A stretch of 64,000 nt of DNA from Alphaproteobacteria bacterium (GTDB taxonomy: Bacteria > Pseudomonadota > Alphaproteobacteria > UBA9219 > RFNS01), in NCBI GenBank assembly GCA_037200005.1, contig JBBCGY010000001.1:1325812-1389811 (forward strand), read 5' to 3'. A model generated the notes under the pieces. It was not told where the DNA came from. It ran no database searches and worked only from the letters and a program-made list of their open reading frames with translations. Each line of letters starts with the position of its first letter. Within the stretch, counting starts at the first letter, position 1. The position numbers and the translations under genes are program-made. Positions 8,659-19,197 of the stretch are shown in pieces.

Positions 8659-11600
8659 CTTCAGGCTCGGCGTTTCTTGATTCTCGCTTGCGCTTCACCC
8701 ACCCCGACAGATGCTCCAGATACAGATAGATCACCGGCGTGATGTAGAGCGTCAATAGCTGCGAAACCAAAAGACCGCCGACCACGGCGATGCCAAGCGG
8801 CTGGCGCAATTCCGCGCCGGCGCCGAAGCCGACGGCGATCGGCAAAGTGCCGAACAGCGCCGCCATCGTCGTCATCATGATCGGGACGGAAACGCAGGAC
8901 GCAGGCCTGATAGATCGCCTCCTCCGGCTCCACGCCCTCATGCCGCGCCTGAATGGCGAAATCCACCATCATGATTGCGTTCTTCTTGACGATGCCGATA
9001 AGCAGCACGATGCCGATGATGGGCGATGACGCTCAAATCCATTTTGAAAATATAGAGGGCCAAAAGCGCGCCGATCGCCGCCGAGGGCAATCCGGATAAG
9101 ATCGTGATCGGATGGACGAAGCTCTCATACAGCATGCCGAGGATGATATAGATCACCAGTACCGCGACCAGCAGCAGGAATCCCTGCCCCCGCCGACGAG
9201 TCCTGGAACGCCTGCGCCGATCCCTGGAAATTGGTCACCAGCGTCGCGGGCACGCCAAGCTGCCGCTCGACGGCGCGCAGGCGGGTTATGGCCTCGCTCA
9301 GCGCGAAATTCTTCGCCAGATTGAACGACAACCGTCACGGCGGGCAATTGCCCTGGTGATTGACCGAAAGCGGCCCGGTCGTCTGGCTTAAGCTCGCGAT
9401 GGCGTCGAGCTGCACCAGCTTGCCGCCCTCGCCGCGCACATAAAGCTGCTTGATGTCCGCGGGATTGCGCTGGCTCTCTTTCGCGACTTCGAGAATAACC
9501 TGATAGTCGTTGGTCTGGCCGTATAGCGTCGCGATCTGGGCGTTGCCGTAAGCAGCATAGAGGGTCTGGCGGATATCCTCGTAACTGATGCCGTAGCTCG
9601 CCGCCTTGTCGCTATCCACGTCGAATCACGAGTTCCAGGCTCTTAAGCTGAAGATCCGTCGTCACGTCCATGAAGCCCGGTTCCTTGAGCAGCGCCTGCT
9701 CAGCTTTGCCGCCCATTCGTACAATTCGTCGAGATCGCTGCCTTGCAGGGTATATTGATACAGGCTTTTGCTCAGCCTGCCGCCGATCTGGATATTCTGC
9801 ACCGGCTGCATGAAGACGTTGAGGCCGGTCACTTCGCCGAGCTTGCCGCGCAGCCGCTGGATGATCGCCAGGGCCGGAGGCCGCTTGCCTTGCGCCGCGA
9901 GACTGAAGAAAATGCGCCCGGAATTGAATGAGCCGCGCCCGCCGCCGATGGCGAAAAAGACGTTTTCCACCGCGGGATCGGCCTTGATGATCGCCGCCGC
10001 CTGGCGCTGTTTTCCACCATCGCTTCATAGGAAACATCCTGCGCCGCCTCGGTGAAGGGCGAAAACGAAACCGGTATCCTCCAGCGGAAAAAATCCCTTG
10101 GGCATGTTTCATGAATCCGGCCATCGATCCGCCCAGCGTGAGAAAGGTGACGAACAGGGTGAGGCGGCGATGCCGCAGAACGAACTGCAAGCGTCTTTTC
10201 ATAAAGCCCCAGCATCGCGTTGAAACCGCGCTCGAGCCATTTGCCGAAGCCCGATTCCTCATGCTCGCCGGTATGCGGCTTCAGCCAGCGGCTGCATAAC
10301 ATGGGGGTAAGCGTCAGGGAGATCAATCCCGATGCCAGAACGGCGAAGCTGATCGTCACGGCGAATTCGCGGAACAGGCGCCCGATGATGCCGCCCATGA
10401 AAAGCACCGGGATGAACACCGCCACCAGCGACAGGGTAATCGAAAGAATCGTAAAGCCGATTTCCTTCGAGCCCTTGAGCGCGGCCTCGAACGGCGTCAT
10501 GCCCCGCTCTATATAGCGAACGATGTTTTCCATCATGACAATGGCGTCGTCCACCACGAAGCCGACGCATAAAGTCAGGGCCAGCAGCGAGACGTTGTTG
10601 ATGCTGAATCCGAGCAACGCCATGCCGCCATAGGTCGCGATGATCGATAGCGGCACGACGATGGCCGGGATCAAGGTCGCCGAGACGCGGCGCAGGGAAA
10701 AGGAAAATCACCAGAATGACCAGCGCGAAGGTAAGCTGCAGCGTGAACTGCACGTCATCCACCGAATGCTTGATCGAGGTCCGACCGGTCGAACATCGGC
10801 GTCATTTCAATCGAAGCGGGCAATTGAGAGCGAAATACGGGAAGGAGCGCCCTCACCTTGTCGACGACGGCGATAGTGTTGGCGTCCGGCTGGCGCTGGA
10901 TGGCGATGACGACCGCGTTGTGACCGTTGATGGAGCCGATCGTGCGCTGGTCCTCCACCGAATCCGATACTTTCGCCACATCCTGCAGCCGCACCGGCGC
11001 GCCGTTAGCGCCATGCGACGATCAGCGGACGAAATTCCGGCCGCATTGTCGGGCTGCCCGGCAACCCGAAGATTAAAGAGCTGCGCGCTGCCGCTGATGA
11101 CGCCGACGGGCGTCACCGACGCGGCATTCGCCACCGCCTTGCTCACTTCGGACATCGCGATATCGCGCGCCGCCAGAAGCCGGGGATCGGCTTCGATCCG
11201 CACCGCGTATTTCTGCGCGCCATAGACCTGAACCTGCGCCACGCCCGGCAGCACCGAAATGCGCTGCGCCAGCATCGTGTCCGCATATTCGTTAACCTGC
11301 GAGACCGGCAGCGTATCCGACGATATGGCGATAAAAAGGATCGGCTGGTCGGCGGGATTGACCTTCTGGAACGATGGCGGCGACGGCATCTCGGTCGGCA
11401 GCCGCCGGGCGGTCGCGGCAATCGCCGTTTGCACATCAAGCGCCGCGCCGTCGATATTGCGATCAAGATCAAACTGCAGGCGTGATCTGCGTGCTGCCCA
11501 GCGTGCTGCTCGACGTGATCGAACTGACGCCGGAAATGGTGGAGAATTGCCGTTCGAGCGGCGTCGCCACGGATGCAGCCATGGTCTCCGGGCTGGCGCC

Positions 11601-11757
11601 GGGCAGATTGGCGCTTACCTGAATAGTCGGAAAATCGACCCGCGGCAGCGCGCTGATCGCCAGGGTCCGATATCCGGCAATGCCGCCGACGACAATAGCC
11701 AGCGTCAGCAAAAATCGTAAAAACCGGGCGGCGGATACAGAATTCAGAAATATTCAT
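8651..11757 (-). pseudogene. RND multidrug efflux permease (AcrB/MdtB family), about 17 frameshifts
   Basis: Starts as [16 protein letters not shown] at 11757 and can be followed to EPEVI at 8651 by switching frame at about 17 single-base sites. Between sites the family sequence is intact: [54 protein letters not shown] with the charged transmembrane residues, MPKGFFPLEDTGF when corrected, [17 protein letters not shown]. Breaks lie near 11711, 11477, 11041, 11011, 10782, 10697, 10190, 10106, 10060, 10013, 9700, 9623, 9346, 9330, 9190, 9024 and 8892; most are one extra base. Inferred: a working inner-membrane proton-driven pump of about 1030 residues, mis-sequenced here. Its ATG overlaps the adaptor stop (ATGA), so the two are translationally coupled. 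Confidence 0.85.
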
Positions 11758-12917
11758 GGCGTCTGCTTATCGGTTTTCGGCGAAACGATCTCCAGTTGAG
11801 CGCCTTCGGTGACGCGCAGCAGGCCGTCGATCACGACCTGTTCGCCCTCGCTCAGCCCCTCGGTGACGATAGCGGAATTATCGGCCTGCGGCAGGGTCTT
11901 GATCATGCGCTTTGCCGCTTTGCGGGTTGCCACGTCGACAACGAAGACGAAATTATTGCCCCGATCGCCCTGCACGGCCGTCATCGGGATGACGAGAGCG
12001 TCCTTGGTGACGGCAGGTGTCAACGTGACATCGACGAACATGCCGGGCCAGAGCTTCTCGTCGGGGTTGGCGAATTTGGCCCGCGCGGCGAAAGTGCCGT
12101 TGCTCTGATCGATGGCGTTGTCGATATAATCGAGCGCGCCGGCGAGGCTGCCCTGCATTTCCGCGCGCGCGGCCTGTACCGGAACCTCCCCCGCCGCCGT
12201 GGCGGCTTTCAGCCTGTCGAAATAGCGTTGGGGAACCGCGAACTGCACCCGCACCGGATCGATTTTATTGATCGTGACGATGGGCTGCGTGTCGTTGGCC
12301 TTGACGTTATTGCCCGCGGTCACCGTGATCATGCCTGCCCGGCCGGTAATGGGAGCCTTGATCACCATATAGCTGAGCTGCACATCGAGACTGTCGAGCG
12401 CCGCTTTGGTCGCGACCACGTTGGCGGCCTGCGCGTCATAGGCGGTTTTATCCATGTCGCTTTTTTCTTTGGTGACATATCCTTGATTCACGAGCTGCTG
12501 AGAACGCTCGTATTGCGACTTGGCGTTCTTGAGCTGCACCTGATCGCGTTCGAGATTGGCCGCCAGCTGGGCGCGCTGAGCCAGGAGCGAGCGCGCGTCG
12601 AGTTCAAGCAGCACGTCCCCCTCATGCACCAGATCGCCATCGCGGAAACGCACATTGACAATCTGCGAGTCGGTCCGCGATTTGATCGAGACCGTCTCGT
12701 AAGCATAAACCGCGCCCACCAGCTTGATGTCCTGCGGCACGTCGCGGCGGACGACCGATGCAACGGTAACCCGAACCGGCGGCGGAGGGGCTGCCACGGC
12801 GCTTTTTCCTGTCTCGGCATAATACTGCCAACCCCACCAACCGCCACCTCCCATGAGGATCAGCAACGCGAGGACAATCCACGAACGGTGGGATTTCTTT
12901 TTATGGGACTTAGGCAT
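11754..12917 (-). CDS. RND efflux periplasmic adaptor (AcrA/MdtA type)
   Basis: 387 residues, frame intact. A short basic N-terminus and one membrane anchor (WIVLALLILMGGGGWWGWQ) are followed by the membrane-fusion-protein layout: lipoyl half-motif SIKSRTDSQIVNVRFRDGDL, a helical hairpin rich in Gln and Lys (about 110-175), second lipoyl half (MVIKAPITGRAGMITVTAGN), beta-barrel (FAVPQRYFDRL) and membrane-proximal domain. It links the inner-membrane pump to an outer-membrane channel; no TolC-like gene is in the window. The start overlaps the marR stop by 8 bp and its stop overlaps the permease start, so marR-adaptor-permease is one operon. Confidence 0.94.
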   Translation of the reverse strand: MPKSHKKKSHRSWIVLALLILMGGGGWWGWQYYAETGKSAVAAPPPPVRVTVASVVRRDVPQDIKLVGAVYAYETVSIKSRTDSQIVNVRFRDGDLVHEGDVLLELDARSLLAQRAQLAANLERDQVQLKNAKSQYERSQQLVNQGYVTKEKSDMDKTAYDAQAANVVATKAALDSLDVQLSYMVIKAPITGRAGMITVTAGNNVKANDTQPIVTINKIDPVRVQFAVPQRYFDRLKAATAAGEVPVQAARAEMQGSLAGALDYIDNAIDQSNGTFAARAKFANPDEKLWPGMFVDVTLTPAVTKDALVIPMTAVQGDRGNNFVFVVDVATRKAAKRMIKTLPQADNSAIVTEGLSEGEQVVIDGLLRVTEGAQLEIVSPKTDKQTP

Positions 12918-13380
12918 CTTTCTTCCGTTCCGCCGTACAAGAACGGCATATATTGCTGTTCAGCTTATTGAGCAGCGTCAAAAGTGTAGCATGCTCCCGC
13001 CGCGTGAAACCATGAAGCGAATCGCGCCTCAATTCCAGCGCCAATTCCTGCATCTGCCGCACGACCCCGCCAACCTGCGCCGTGAGATAGAGCCGGTGCA
13101 TTCTGCGGTCGCGCTTGTCGGGCTTGCGCACCACCCACCCGGTTTTCTGCAGGCGGTCGATCAAACGCGTCAGCGTAATCGGCTGAACGTCAAGCATTTC
13201 GGCAAGCTCTTTCTGATTGACGCCGGGATTGCGGCGCAGATTGCCCAGCACCTGCCATTGGGCGCGCGTCAGGCCGATATCCCTGGCGCGGCAATCGAAA
13301 TCGCGGCGTATGGCGCGGCCCGCTTCGACGATAAGCAAGGCTTCATTGGTCTGGTCGTCACTGGTCAGCCATTCCGGCAT
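12910..13380 (-). CDS. MarR-family transcriptional regulator of the efflux operon
   Basis: 156 residues with the MarR winged helix: LTRAQWQVLGNLRRNPGVNQKELAEMLDVQPITLTRLIDRLQKTGWVVRK is the helix-turn-helix region (shown here only as LTRAQW...GWVVRK), and KRDRRMHRLYLT is the wing. Two cysteines lie in the C-terminal tail (NICRSCTAE). The start ATG at 13380 has a strong GGAGGA site. As first gene of the operon it very likely represses itself and the pump; the palindrome placed inside its promoter (13409-13434) supports this. The inducer is unknown. Confidence 0.93.
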   Translation of the reverse strand: MPEWLTSDDQTNEALLIVEAGRAIRRDFDCRARDIGLTRAQWQVLGNLRRNPGVNQKELAEMLDVQPITLTRLIDRLQKTGWVVRKPDKRDRRMHRLYLTAQVGGVVRQMQELALELRRDSLHGFTRREHATLLTLLNKLNSNICRSCTAERKKDA

Positions 13381-13408
13381 GAACTTCCTCCATGCATTCG
13401 TATGCCAG

Positions 13409-13434
13409 TATATTATAAGCTAGCTTACTATATA
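13409..13434. promoter_or_regulatory. Candidate MarR operator
   Basis: A perfect 12-bp palindrome, TAAGCTAGCTTA (13416-13427), sits in a longer symmetric frame: after two unpaired positions on each side, five further pairs (TATAT/ATATA) match. It lies within the spacer and -10 box of the marR promoter, so bound protein would block RNA polymerase. Confidence 0.7.
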
Positions 13435-13439
13435 GTCAA
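13412..13439 (-). promoter_or_regulatory. Sigma-70-type promoter of the marR-efflux operon
   Basis: On the minus strand: TTGACT at 13439-13434, a 16-bp spacer, then TATAAT at 13417-13412 (perfect -10). The transcript would start about 25 bases before the marR ATG and include the GGAGGA ribosome-binding site. Confidence 0.75.
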
Positions 13440-13461
13440 TAGACGAAAAAGCCTGGACATG

Positions 13462-13481
13462 AAAAAGCCCGGCGCTTTTTT
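13462..13481. terminator. Bidirectional intrinsic terminator
   Basis: AAAAAGC-CCGGC-GCTTTTTT forms a hairpin flanked by an A-run and a T-run, so it can stop transcription from either side. On the minus strand it follows the small gene ending at 13527 and insulates the marR promoter from it. Confidence 0.6.
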
Positions 13482-13526
13482 AATAGCTGCCGGGCAATCT
13501 TCCCCCGCTCGACCGAGAAACGCGGA

Positions 13527-13700
13527 TTATTTCATGTCATGCTTGAGATAGGCGGCGGTTGAACTTGGCCCCTGGCAAACTACGCCGACGCTGCGCGGCG
13601 GCCGCCTTCGTAATGCGCCAAGCAGCGCGTTGTCGGCGGCAACGCTGGCCATAAGCTGCCTTCTCAATAACTCATCGAGTTCTTCGCTACGGTTCGCCAT
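13527..13700 (-). CDS. Small hypothetical protein, 57 residues
   Basis: I do not recognise a family. ATG 13700 is preceded at good distance by AGGAGGG. The N-terminus MANRSEELDELLRRQLMASV looks like an amphipathic helix; the rest is Arg/Pro-rich and ends HDMK. A terminator-like hairpin follows 46 bp after the stop. Ribosome-binding site and terminator together make it more likely real than its size alone would suggest. An in-frame ATG eight codons upstream lacks such a site. Confidence 0.55.
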   Translation of the reverse strand: MANRSEELDELLRRQLMASVAADNALLGALRRRPPRSVGVVCQGPSSTAAYLKHDMK

Positions 13701-13872
13701 CGCTGCCCTCCTGCTACCTCGCATAAATTGTGCGATAGCGAAATCATACCGCAGCGCCGTAAAGGGAGGTTAAAGATTACCGATCATTTTAGCTAAATTT
13801 GAGCGATTAAAACACCATCAACCAATTGATAATGCTATCAAAATTACAAGCCGCTTACAAAATGGTGCCTAA

Positions 13873-13900
13873 TTGATTCAAATTCGCGAAGGTTTATACT
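13873..13900 (+). promoter_or_regulatory. Promoter of the GST gene
   Basis: TTGATT (13873-13878), a 16-bp spacer and TATACT (13895-13900), 32 bp before the ATG at 13932, inside an AT-rich intergenic region. Confidence 0.55.
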
Positions 13901-13931
13901 CGCGGCTGCAACCAACCAAAAGGAACCCGTC

Positions 13932-14568
13932 ATGTACAAGCTGTTTTATTCTCCCGGAGCCTGTTCGATGGCGGTGCATGTCGCGCTGAACGAATGCGGC
14001 GCTAAATTCGATGTGGTGGACGTCAGCCAGCCGGGCATGAAAGATCCCGGCTCGGAATTCCTGAAAGCCAACCCCAACGGCGCGGTGCCGACGCTGATGG
14101 ATGACGGGCTGCCGATCCGCGAGGGCGGCGCAATTTTGACCTATCTGTGCGACAAGGAAAAATCGCCGCTGCTGCCCCGCATCAGGGCCGGAGCGCGCCA
14201 CAGCCCTGTCATGGCTGATGTGGTGCAACGCCACGCTGCATCCCGCTTACGGCAAAGTGTTCTGGACGATGAAGAAGCTGAAAGACCAGCCGGCCTTGCA
14301 GCAACAGCTTTTCCCCATGTTCATCGCCGGGATTCAGGAGATGTGGGACGAGGCCGAAGCCCGTCTCGCCCAGTCGCCGTTTCTTGCGGGGGCCGCAAAT
14401 CACCATCGGCGATATCCTGCTGACCGTGATCGCCAACTGGAATGGCTACCTGCCGCAGCGGTCAATTACGGGCCGAACACGAAACGCCTGCTGCAACAAG
14501 TCAGCGCCCGCCCCGCCTATCAGAAAGCACTAGCGGCGGAAGGCGTGGAATATAAGGCGGCGGCGTGA
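13932..14568 (+). pseudogene. Glutathione S-transferase family protein (three frameshifts)
   Basis: Begins MYKLFYSPGACSMAVHVALN, the thioredoxin-fold N-terminus with the catalytic Ser-type motif (SPGACS) of bacterial beta-class GSTs, then NPNGAVPTLMDDG with the cis-Pro and IREGGAILTYL. The frame breaks in a C-run near 14177, near 14393, and at about 14460; correcting one extra base, one extra base and one missing base gives a C-terminal helical domain ending RPAYQKALAAEGVEYKAAA, about 211 residues. The intact family sequence between breaks points to sequence error. GSTs conjugate glutathione or act as peroxidases; the substrate is unknown. Confidence 0.8.
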
Positions 14569-15428
14569 TGAGCGCCTTTACCAGGGCGTCGGCGTCAGGC
14601 CCGCGCGTCAGGCTGTGCCTAAGCGTCATGCGGCGATCGCTGTATTCGGCGCGCTGAAAGAAATTCTCGATCTCGGCGCCGCTGCGGAGATGCCATGTCG
14701 CGTCCGGATGATGCGGCAATGATGGCGGTTTCGCCATTCGAGTTGGCGTGAAACAGCACTTGCGCGACCGGCCCTCCCGCAAGAATGGCGGAATCCATGC
14801 CGGTTTTGGAATCCTCGATTTTCAGACACTCATCTTGCCTGAGCGGCTGCCCGACCATTCCCCTGCTGCATAATTCTTCTGCGCCAAATGCCAGGGATCG
14901 GCGCACGTCGCGGATTTCGGATTCCGCCCGCGCTCCTTTACGGTCGTCGCGCCGATGACGAACTCGAAAAGATCCGCCACATTCGCCCGCTCGAGGCCGG
15001 CATTGACCAAGCTGTCTTCGGTATTGGATACGGCGACGATGGAAATCCCGGCAATCTTGGCCATTTTATAGCCGAACCATATGCCGTCCTTGGCCGGAAC
15101 TTCATATTTCTCGACCATGGCCGCATATTCCGCCAAGCCCTGCGCGGCGAACTCATCCTTGCTTATTCTTTTGCCGAAACCGGGATTTTCCTGCGCCAAA
15201 AGCGCATAGCTGCCGCCATAGCCCCTGCCCGAATGCCGCATCCAATCCGCGTCGGTGATCGGCCTTCGCGCCCAAGGGCACGGCGACGATATTCATCGCG
15301 TCGCGATGCTTGAAATCGCCGTCCAGCACCACGCCGTCGATGTCGCTCAGAATCGCGCGCGGCGTCCAGATTTGCTCTTTATTCATCTGCGTAATGAAAT
15401 GAGGAAGGCTGGACAAAATATTTCGCAT
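14501..15428 (-). pseudogene. HAD-superfamily hydrolase (at least three frameshifts)
   Basis: Starts at 15428 (MRNILSSLPHF). HAD motif I is AILSDIDGVVLDGD with the two catalytic aspartates; motif II is near SIVAVSNTED; the motif IV region is ECLKIEDSKTGMDSA. This pattern suits the beta-phosphoglucomutase-like group. Frame changes occur near 15270, 14870 and 14700. The true 3' end is uncertain: the last open frame runs to 14501, inside the converging GST gene, but an alternative frame stops near 14578, which is more likely. Phosphatase or phosphomutase activity is a family inference. Confidence 0.65.
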
Positions 15429-15591
15429 TTCTATTCTTCCTATAAGGTCACGGGCTATATGAGCGATATAGCGCGCCCGTGTCCTGCATCGCAAGCAGAC
15501 TCAATACTTTCAATCATGGTTAATCATCATATTCCTTACCACCTGCTTCTCATGAAAGTAATAAAGCCCGTCTCTATGATAAAATGCCGGT

Positions 15592-16332
15592 ATGACTGAT
15601 ACAGACAACGAAATACCCCCGAAGGTGATGGACATCTATCTTTCGGCCGAAGATTATTACGCCCAGGGACGCCAGGCGATCAAAGACCGCGATTATCGTT
15701 TGCTGGCCACGACGCTTCATGATTACCGCATGCGAGTTGAAGAAAACCGTGCCCATCCGAGAATCAAGCAAATACGGCAACTGTTCAAATTGGCGAAAGC
15801 GCTGCTGCGCGCGCCGCAAGAACTCAAAGGGGCCCGTGGCCCGGACATCGTCCAGGAAGCGCTGCACGCCCTTCAAACCGCGCATGACGTTGGACGGACG
15901 CCCCATGATGGCGGCTTCGCGGCGGCGGCGCGCGATTTTCTATATCTCCGCTCTTTCCGGGAAAAAGTGGCGCGAACCCTTGTCCGGCATGCCGAAGAGC
16001 ATCCCAATAAGGATAACCGGTTTACTTTATTCATATGGGCGGAGCATTCCGTCAAACCCGGCTCTCGGGAGTACGGAAAGAGCCTGGAAGGGCTATTGAA
16101 ATATATGCCGTCCCATCATCATCTGGATGGATCGATGCTTACGCGGGCGGAGCCTTTTATGGCCAGCACGGCATGTCCGCAGGCCTTAAAAGACAACATG
16201 CTCGCAAGGCTTCGCGACTGCGAAATTTCGTATCCCCCTTATCGCGAGCATGTCGAGAGAGTCATCGCCGCCGCTTCGCAGCCTCCCGCGAGAAGTTTTC
16301 TGTCCCGTAAGCGCCCGAAGCCCAGCCCTTAA
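15592..16332 (+). CDS. Hypothetical helical protein, 246 residues
   Basis: Not recognised. ATG 15592. The sequence is charged, without signal peptide or membrane segment, and mostly helical by composition, with short segments such as YYAQGRQAIKDRDYRLLATT that resemble TPR- or HEAT-like helices. The C-terminus is basic and proline-rich (SFLSRKRPKPSP). Its stop lies one base before the converging gcvPB stop, leaving no room for a terminator between them. The frame is intact and composition matches the neighbours. Confidence 0.7.
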   Translation: MTDTDNEIPPKVMDIYLSAEDYYAQGRQAIKDRDYRLLATTLHDYRMRVEENRAHPRIKQIRQLFKLAKALLRAPQELKGARGPDIVQEALHALQTAHDVGRTPHDGGFAAAARDFLYLRSFREKVARTLVRHAEEHPNKDNRFTLFIWAEHSVKPGSREYGKSLEGLLKYMPSHHHLDGSMLTRAEPFMASTACPQALKDNMLARLRDCEISYPPYREHVERVIAAASQPPARSFLSRKRPKPSP

Positions 16333-16333
16333 A

Positions 16334-17845
16334 TCACCCCCGCCACCGCAGCACCGGCTGCCTTGCCGCCCGGGTTTCGTCGAGGCGGCGGCGCGGGGTG
16401 TGGCGCGGCGACTGTTTGAATATATCCGCTTCGCCGCGCTTGGCCGCCTCGGCCAGATCGCGCAAAGCGGCGATGAATTCGTCCAATGTTTCCTTGCTTT
16501 CAGTTTCGGTCGGCTCGATCAGCAGCGCGCCATGCACGACCAGCGGAAAATACATCGTCATCGGATGGAATCCGCGGTCGATCAGCGCCTTGGCGAAATC
16601 GAGCGTCGTTACGCCGGTTCCTTCCAGGAACTTATCGTCGAATAAGGCTTCATGCATGCATGGCCCGGCGAAGGGCGCGCTCATGACGTCTTTCAGCGAC
16701 GCCAGGATATAATTCGCGCTCAACACTGCGTCGCTCGCCACCTGATGCAGCCCGTCCGCGCCGTGCGACAGCATATAGGTCAACGCGCGAACGAACATGC
16801 CCATCTGGCCGTGGAAGCTTTTGATTCTGCCGAACGGCGCGCCTTCGGCGTCTTTCGCATGTTCGATCAGCCGCAATTTGTCGCCTTCCCGTACGATGCG
16901 GGGCAGCGGCGCATAAGGCGCAAGGCTTTCGGCGAACACCACCGGGCCCGATCCGGGGCCGCCGCCGCCATGCGGCGTCGAAAACGTCTTATGCAGATTG
17001 ATATGCATCACGTCGATGCCGAGATCGGCGGGACGCACGCGTCCGACAATGGCGTTGAAATTCGCGCCGTCGCAGTAGAAATAGCCGCCTGCCTTGTGAA
17101 TATCGGCGGCGATGGCGATGATATCGCGCTCGAACAGCCCGCAGGTGTTGGGATTGGTCAGCATGATCCCGGCGACATCCGGGCCGAGCTTGGCCTCGAA
17201 CGCCTTGAGATCGACGCGCCCGTCAAGCGCGGGAATCGGATCGACCGTGAAGCCGAGCGAGGCCGCCGTCGCCGGATTGGTGCCATGCGCCGATTCCGGC
17301 ACCAGCACGCGCCGCCGGTGGCCCTCGCCGCGCGCTTCCAGCGCCATCTTGATCGCCGCCATGCCGCAAAATTCGCCATGCGCGCCCGCGCCCGGCGACA
17401 TCGCGACGGCATGCATGCCGGTGAGCTTGAGCAGCCAATCGGCCAATTCGTCGATCAGCGCCAGCGCGCCCTGCACGGTTTCGATAGGCTGCATCGGGTG
17501 CAGGTCGGCGAAGCCGGGCAGCCGCGCCATCTTCTCGTTCAGGCGCGGGTTATGCTTCATCGTGCAGGAACCGAGCGGGTAGAAGGTGCTGTCGATGCCG
17601 AAATTCTTCTGGCTCAGGCGGGTGAAGTGCCGCACCACTTGCGGCTCCGACAATCCGGGCAGACCTATTGCCGAACGCCGCAAACCACCGAGCCGGTCAT
17701 GCTTGAGACCGGCGGGCGGGAAATCGACCCCGGTGCGGCCCTCTTGCCCTTGCTCGAAGATCAACGGCTCTTCGAGCATCAAGGCGCGGTTCTCGGATGG
17801 CGCTACGCTGGCTGGGGAGGAAGGGCGGCCCTGACGATTCAGCAT
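16334..17845 (-). CDS. gcvPB: Glycine dehydrogenase (decarboxylating) subunit 2
   Basis: About 503 residues, C-terminal half of the glycine cleavage P-protein in its two-subunit form. It carries the PLP-binding lysine in [16 protein letters not shown] (near Lys286), with [11 protein letters not shown] and [13 protein letters not shown]-protein decarboxylates glycine and passes the aminomethyl group to lipoylated GcvH. Start MLNRQGRPS at 17845, overlapping the end of gcvPA by 7 bp, so the subunits are translationally coupled. Last gene of the long minus-strand operon. Confidence 0.95.
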   Translation of the reverse strand: MLNRQGRPSSPASVAPSENRALMLEEPLIFEQGQEGRTGVDFPPAGLKHDRLGGLRRSAIGLPGLSEPQVVRHFTRLSQKNFGIDSTFYPLGSCTMKHNPRLNEKMARLPGFADLHPMQPIETVQGALALIDELADWLLKLTGMHAVAMSPGAGAHGEFCGMAAIKMALEARGEGHRRRVLVPESAHGTNPATAASLGFTVDPIPALDGRVDLKAFEAKLGPDVAGIMLTNPNTCGLFERDIIAIAADIHKAGGYFYCDGANFNAIVGRVRPADLGIDVMHINLHKTFSTPHGGGGPGSGPVVFAESLAPYAPLPRIVREGDKLRLIEHAKDAEGAPFGRIKSFHGQMGMFVRALTYMLSHGADGLHQVASDAVLSANYILASLKDVMSAPFAGPCMHEALFDDKFLEGTGVTTLDFAKALIDRGFHPMTMYFPLVVHGALLIEPTETESKETLDEFIAALRDLAEAAKRGEADIFKQSPRHTPRRRLDETRAARQPVLRWRG

Positions 17846-19191
17846 CCGCATACCTCGCGCAAATTCTTTACGAAGACATCTGTATCTTTGTCCGTATTGA
17901 GTTCCGTTGCCGCAACCAAAAGCAGGTTTTCGAGTTTCTTCTGGCCGGTATAAAACCGCGAAACCGGCACGCCCGCCAGAATCGGCAGCTTCGCCAGCTT
18001 CTCCACCACTTCCGCCGCGGGCTTCGGCAAGGCAATGGTGAACTCATTGAAAAAGCTGTCATTCAAAAGCTTGCAGCCCGGCACATCGGCGATCTTATCC
18101 GCCAATTGCATAGCCTTCGCATGATTGAGCGCGGCCAGTCGCCGCAGTCCTTCTTCGCCCAGCAGGCTTACATGAATGGTGAAAGCCAGCGCGCAAAGCC
18201 CCGAATTCGTGCAGATATTACTCGTGGCCTTCTCGCGCCTGATATGCTGCTCGCGGGTGGAGAGCGTCAGCACGAAACCGCGCTTGCCTTCGGCATCCAC
18301 CGTCTGGCCGCACAGGCGGCCAGGCATCTGCCGCACGAACTTGTCCCGGCATGCGAACAACCCCAGATAAGGCCCGCCGAAATTCAGCGCATTGCCGAGC
18401 GACTGCCCCTCCGCCACGACGATATCCGCGCCCATCTCGCCGGGAGACATCAGCAGGCCGAGCGCCACGACCTCCTTGACCGAAACGATCAGCAGCGCGC
18501 CCTTGGCGTGGACGGCTTCGGCCAGCGCCCGGTAATCGCGCACATGGCCGAAGAAATCCGGATAGCCGACGACGACGCAGGCCGTCTCGCCGTCGATCAC
18601 CGAAGCTAAATCCTCATGCCCGTCCGGCGCGGGCGGCGCGGCCAGCGCGGTAAATCCGGTCAGGCGCGCCATCGTCCGCGTCACGTCGATATCATGCGGG
18701 TGGAGATTGCCCGACATCACCGCGCGCGACCGCCCGGTGATCCTGGCGGCCATCATCACGGCTTCGGCGCAGGCGGTCGAGCCGTCATACATCGAGGCGT
18801 TGGCGACATCCATCCCGGTCAGCATCGCCACCTGGGTCTGGAACTCGAACAGGGCCTGCAGCGTGCCCTGGCTGACCTCGGGCTGATAGGGCGTATAGGA
18901 AGTCAGGAACTCGCCGCGCAGCAGCAACTGATCGACCGAAGCCGGAATATGGTGCCGGTAGGCGCCCGCGCCGAGAAAACTGGGGCATGATCCCGCCGCG
19001 ACATTTTGCGTCGCCAGCGCCGCGACATGCCGCTCGACCTCGATTTCGCCCTGATGCGGCGGAAGGCCGGCAATCGGGCCGTTCAGCCATGCCTTCTTCG
19101 GCACGTCGGCGAACAGTTCATCGACCGATGCGACGCCAATAGCCTCGCACATGGCGGAACGGTCTGCGGGGGTTAAAGGGAGATAGCGCAT
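17839..19191 (-). CDS. gcvPA: Glycine dehydrogenase (decarboxylating) subunit 1
   Basis: 450 residues, N-terminal half of the split P-protein, starting [14 protein letters not shown], with [20 protein letters not shown] and [20 protein letters not shown] as in all GcvPA proteins. It forms a heterotetramer with GcvPB. It lies 6 bp after the class V aminotransferase gene and overlaps gcvPB. The split form is common in alphaproteobacteria and Gram-positives. Confidence 0.95.
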   Translation of the reverse strand: MRYLPLTPADRSAMCEAIGVASVDELFADVPKKAWLNGPIAGLPPHQGEIEVERHVAALATQNVAAGSCPSFLGAGAYRHHIPASVDQLLLRGEFLTSYTPYQPEVSQGTLQALFEFQTQVAMLTGMDVANASMYDGSTACAEAVMMAARITGRSRAVMSGNLHPHDIDVTRTMARLTGFTALAAPPAPDGHEDLASVIDGETACVVVGYPDFFGHVRDYRALAEAVHAKGALLIVSVKEVVALGLLMSPGEMGADIVVAEGQSLGNALNFGGPYLGLFACRDKFVRQMPGRLCGQTVDAEGKRGFVLTLSTREQHIRREKATSNICTNSGLCALAFTIHVSLLGEEGLRRLAALNHAKAMQLADKIADVPGCKLLNDSFFNEFTIALPKPAAEVVEKLAKLPILAGVPVSRFYTGQKKLENLLLVAATELNTDKDTDVFVKNLREVCGC

Positions 19192-19197
19192 GAATTT

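Noticed and set aside
10180-11480. Two permease indels fall at CTGCAG sequences (near 10190 and 11477), suggesting a methylated-motif artefact or recoding signal
   Set aside because: The other fifteen or so sites share no motif, so two coincidences are not enough.
8651-15428. A block of decaying pseudogenes (RND permease, GST, HAD)
   Set aside because: Single-base indels without stops, deletions or drift between them, next to intact operon partners, fit sequence error better than decay.
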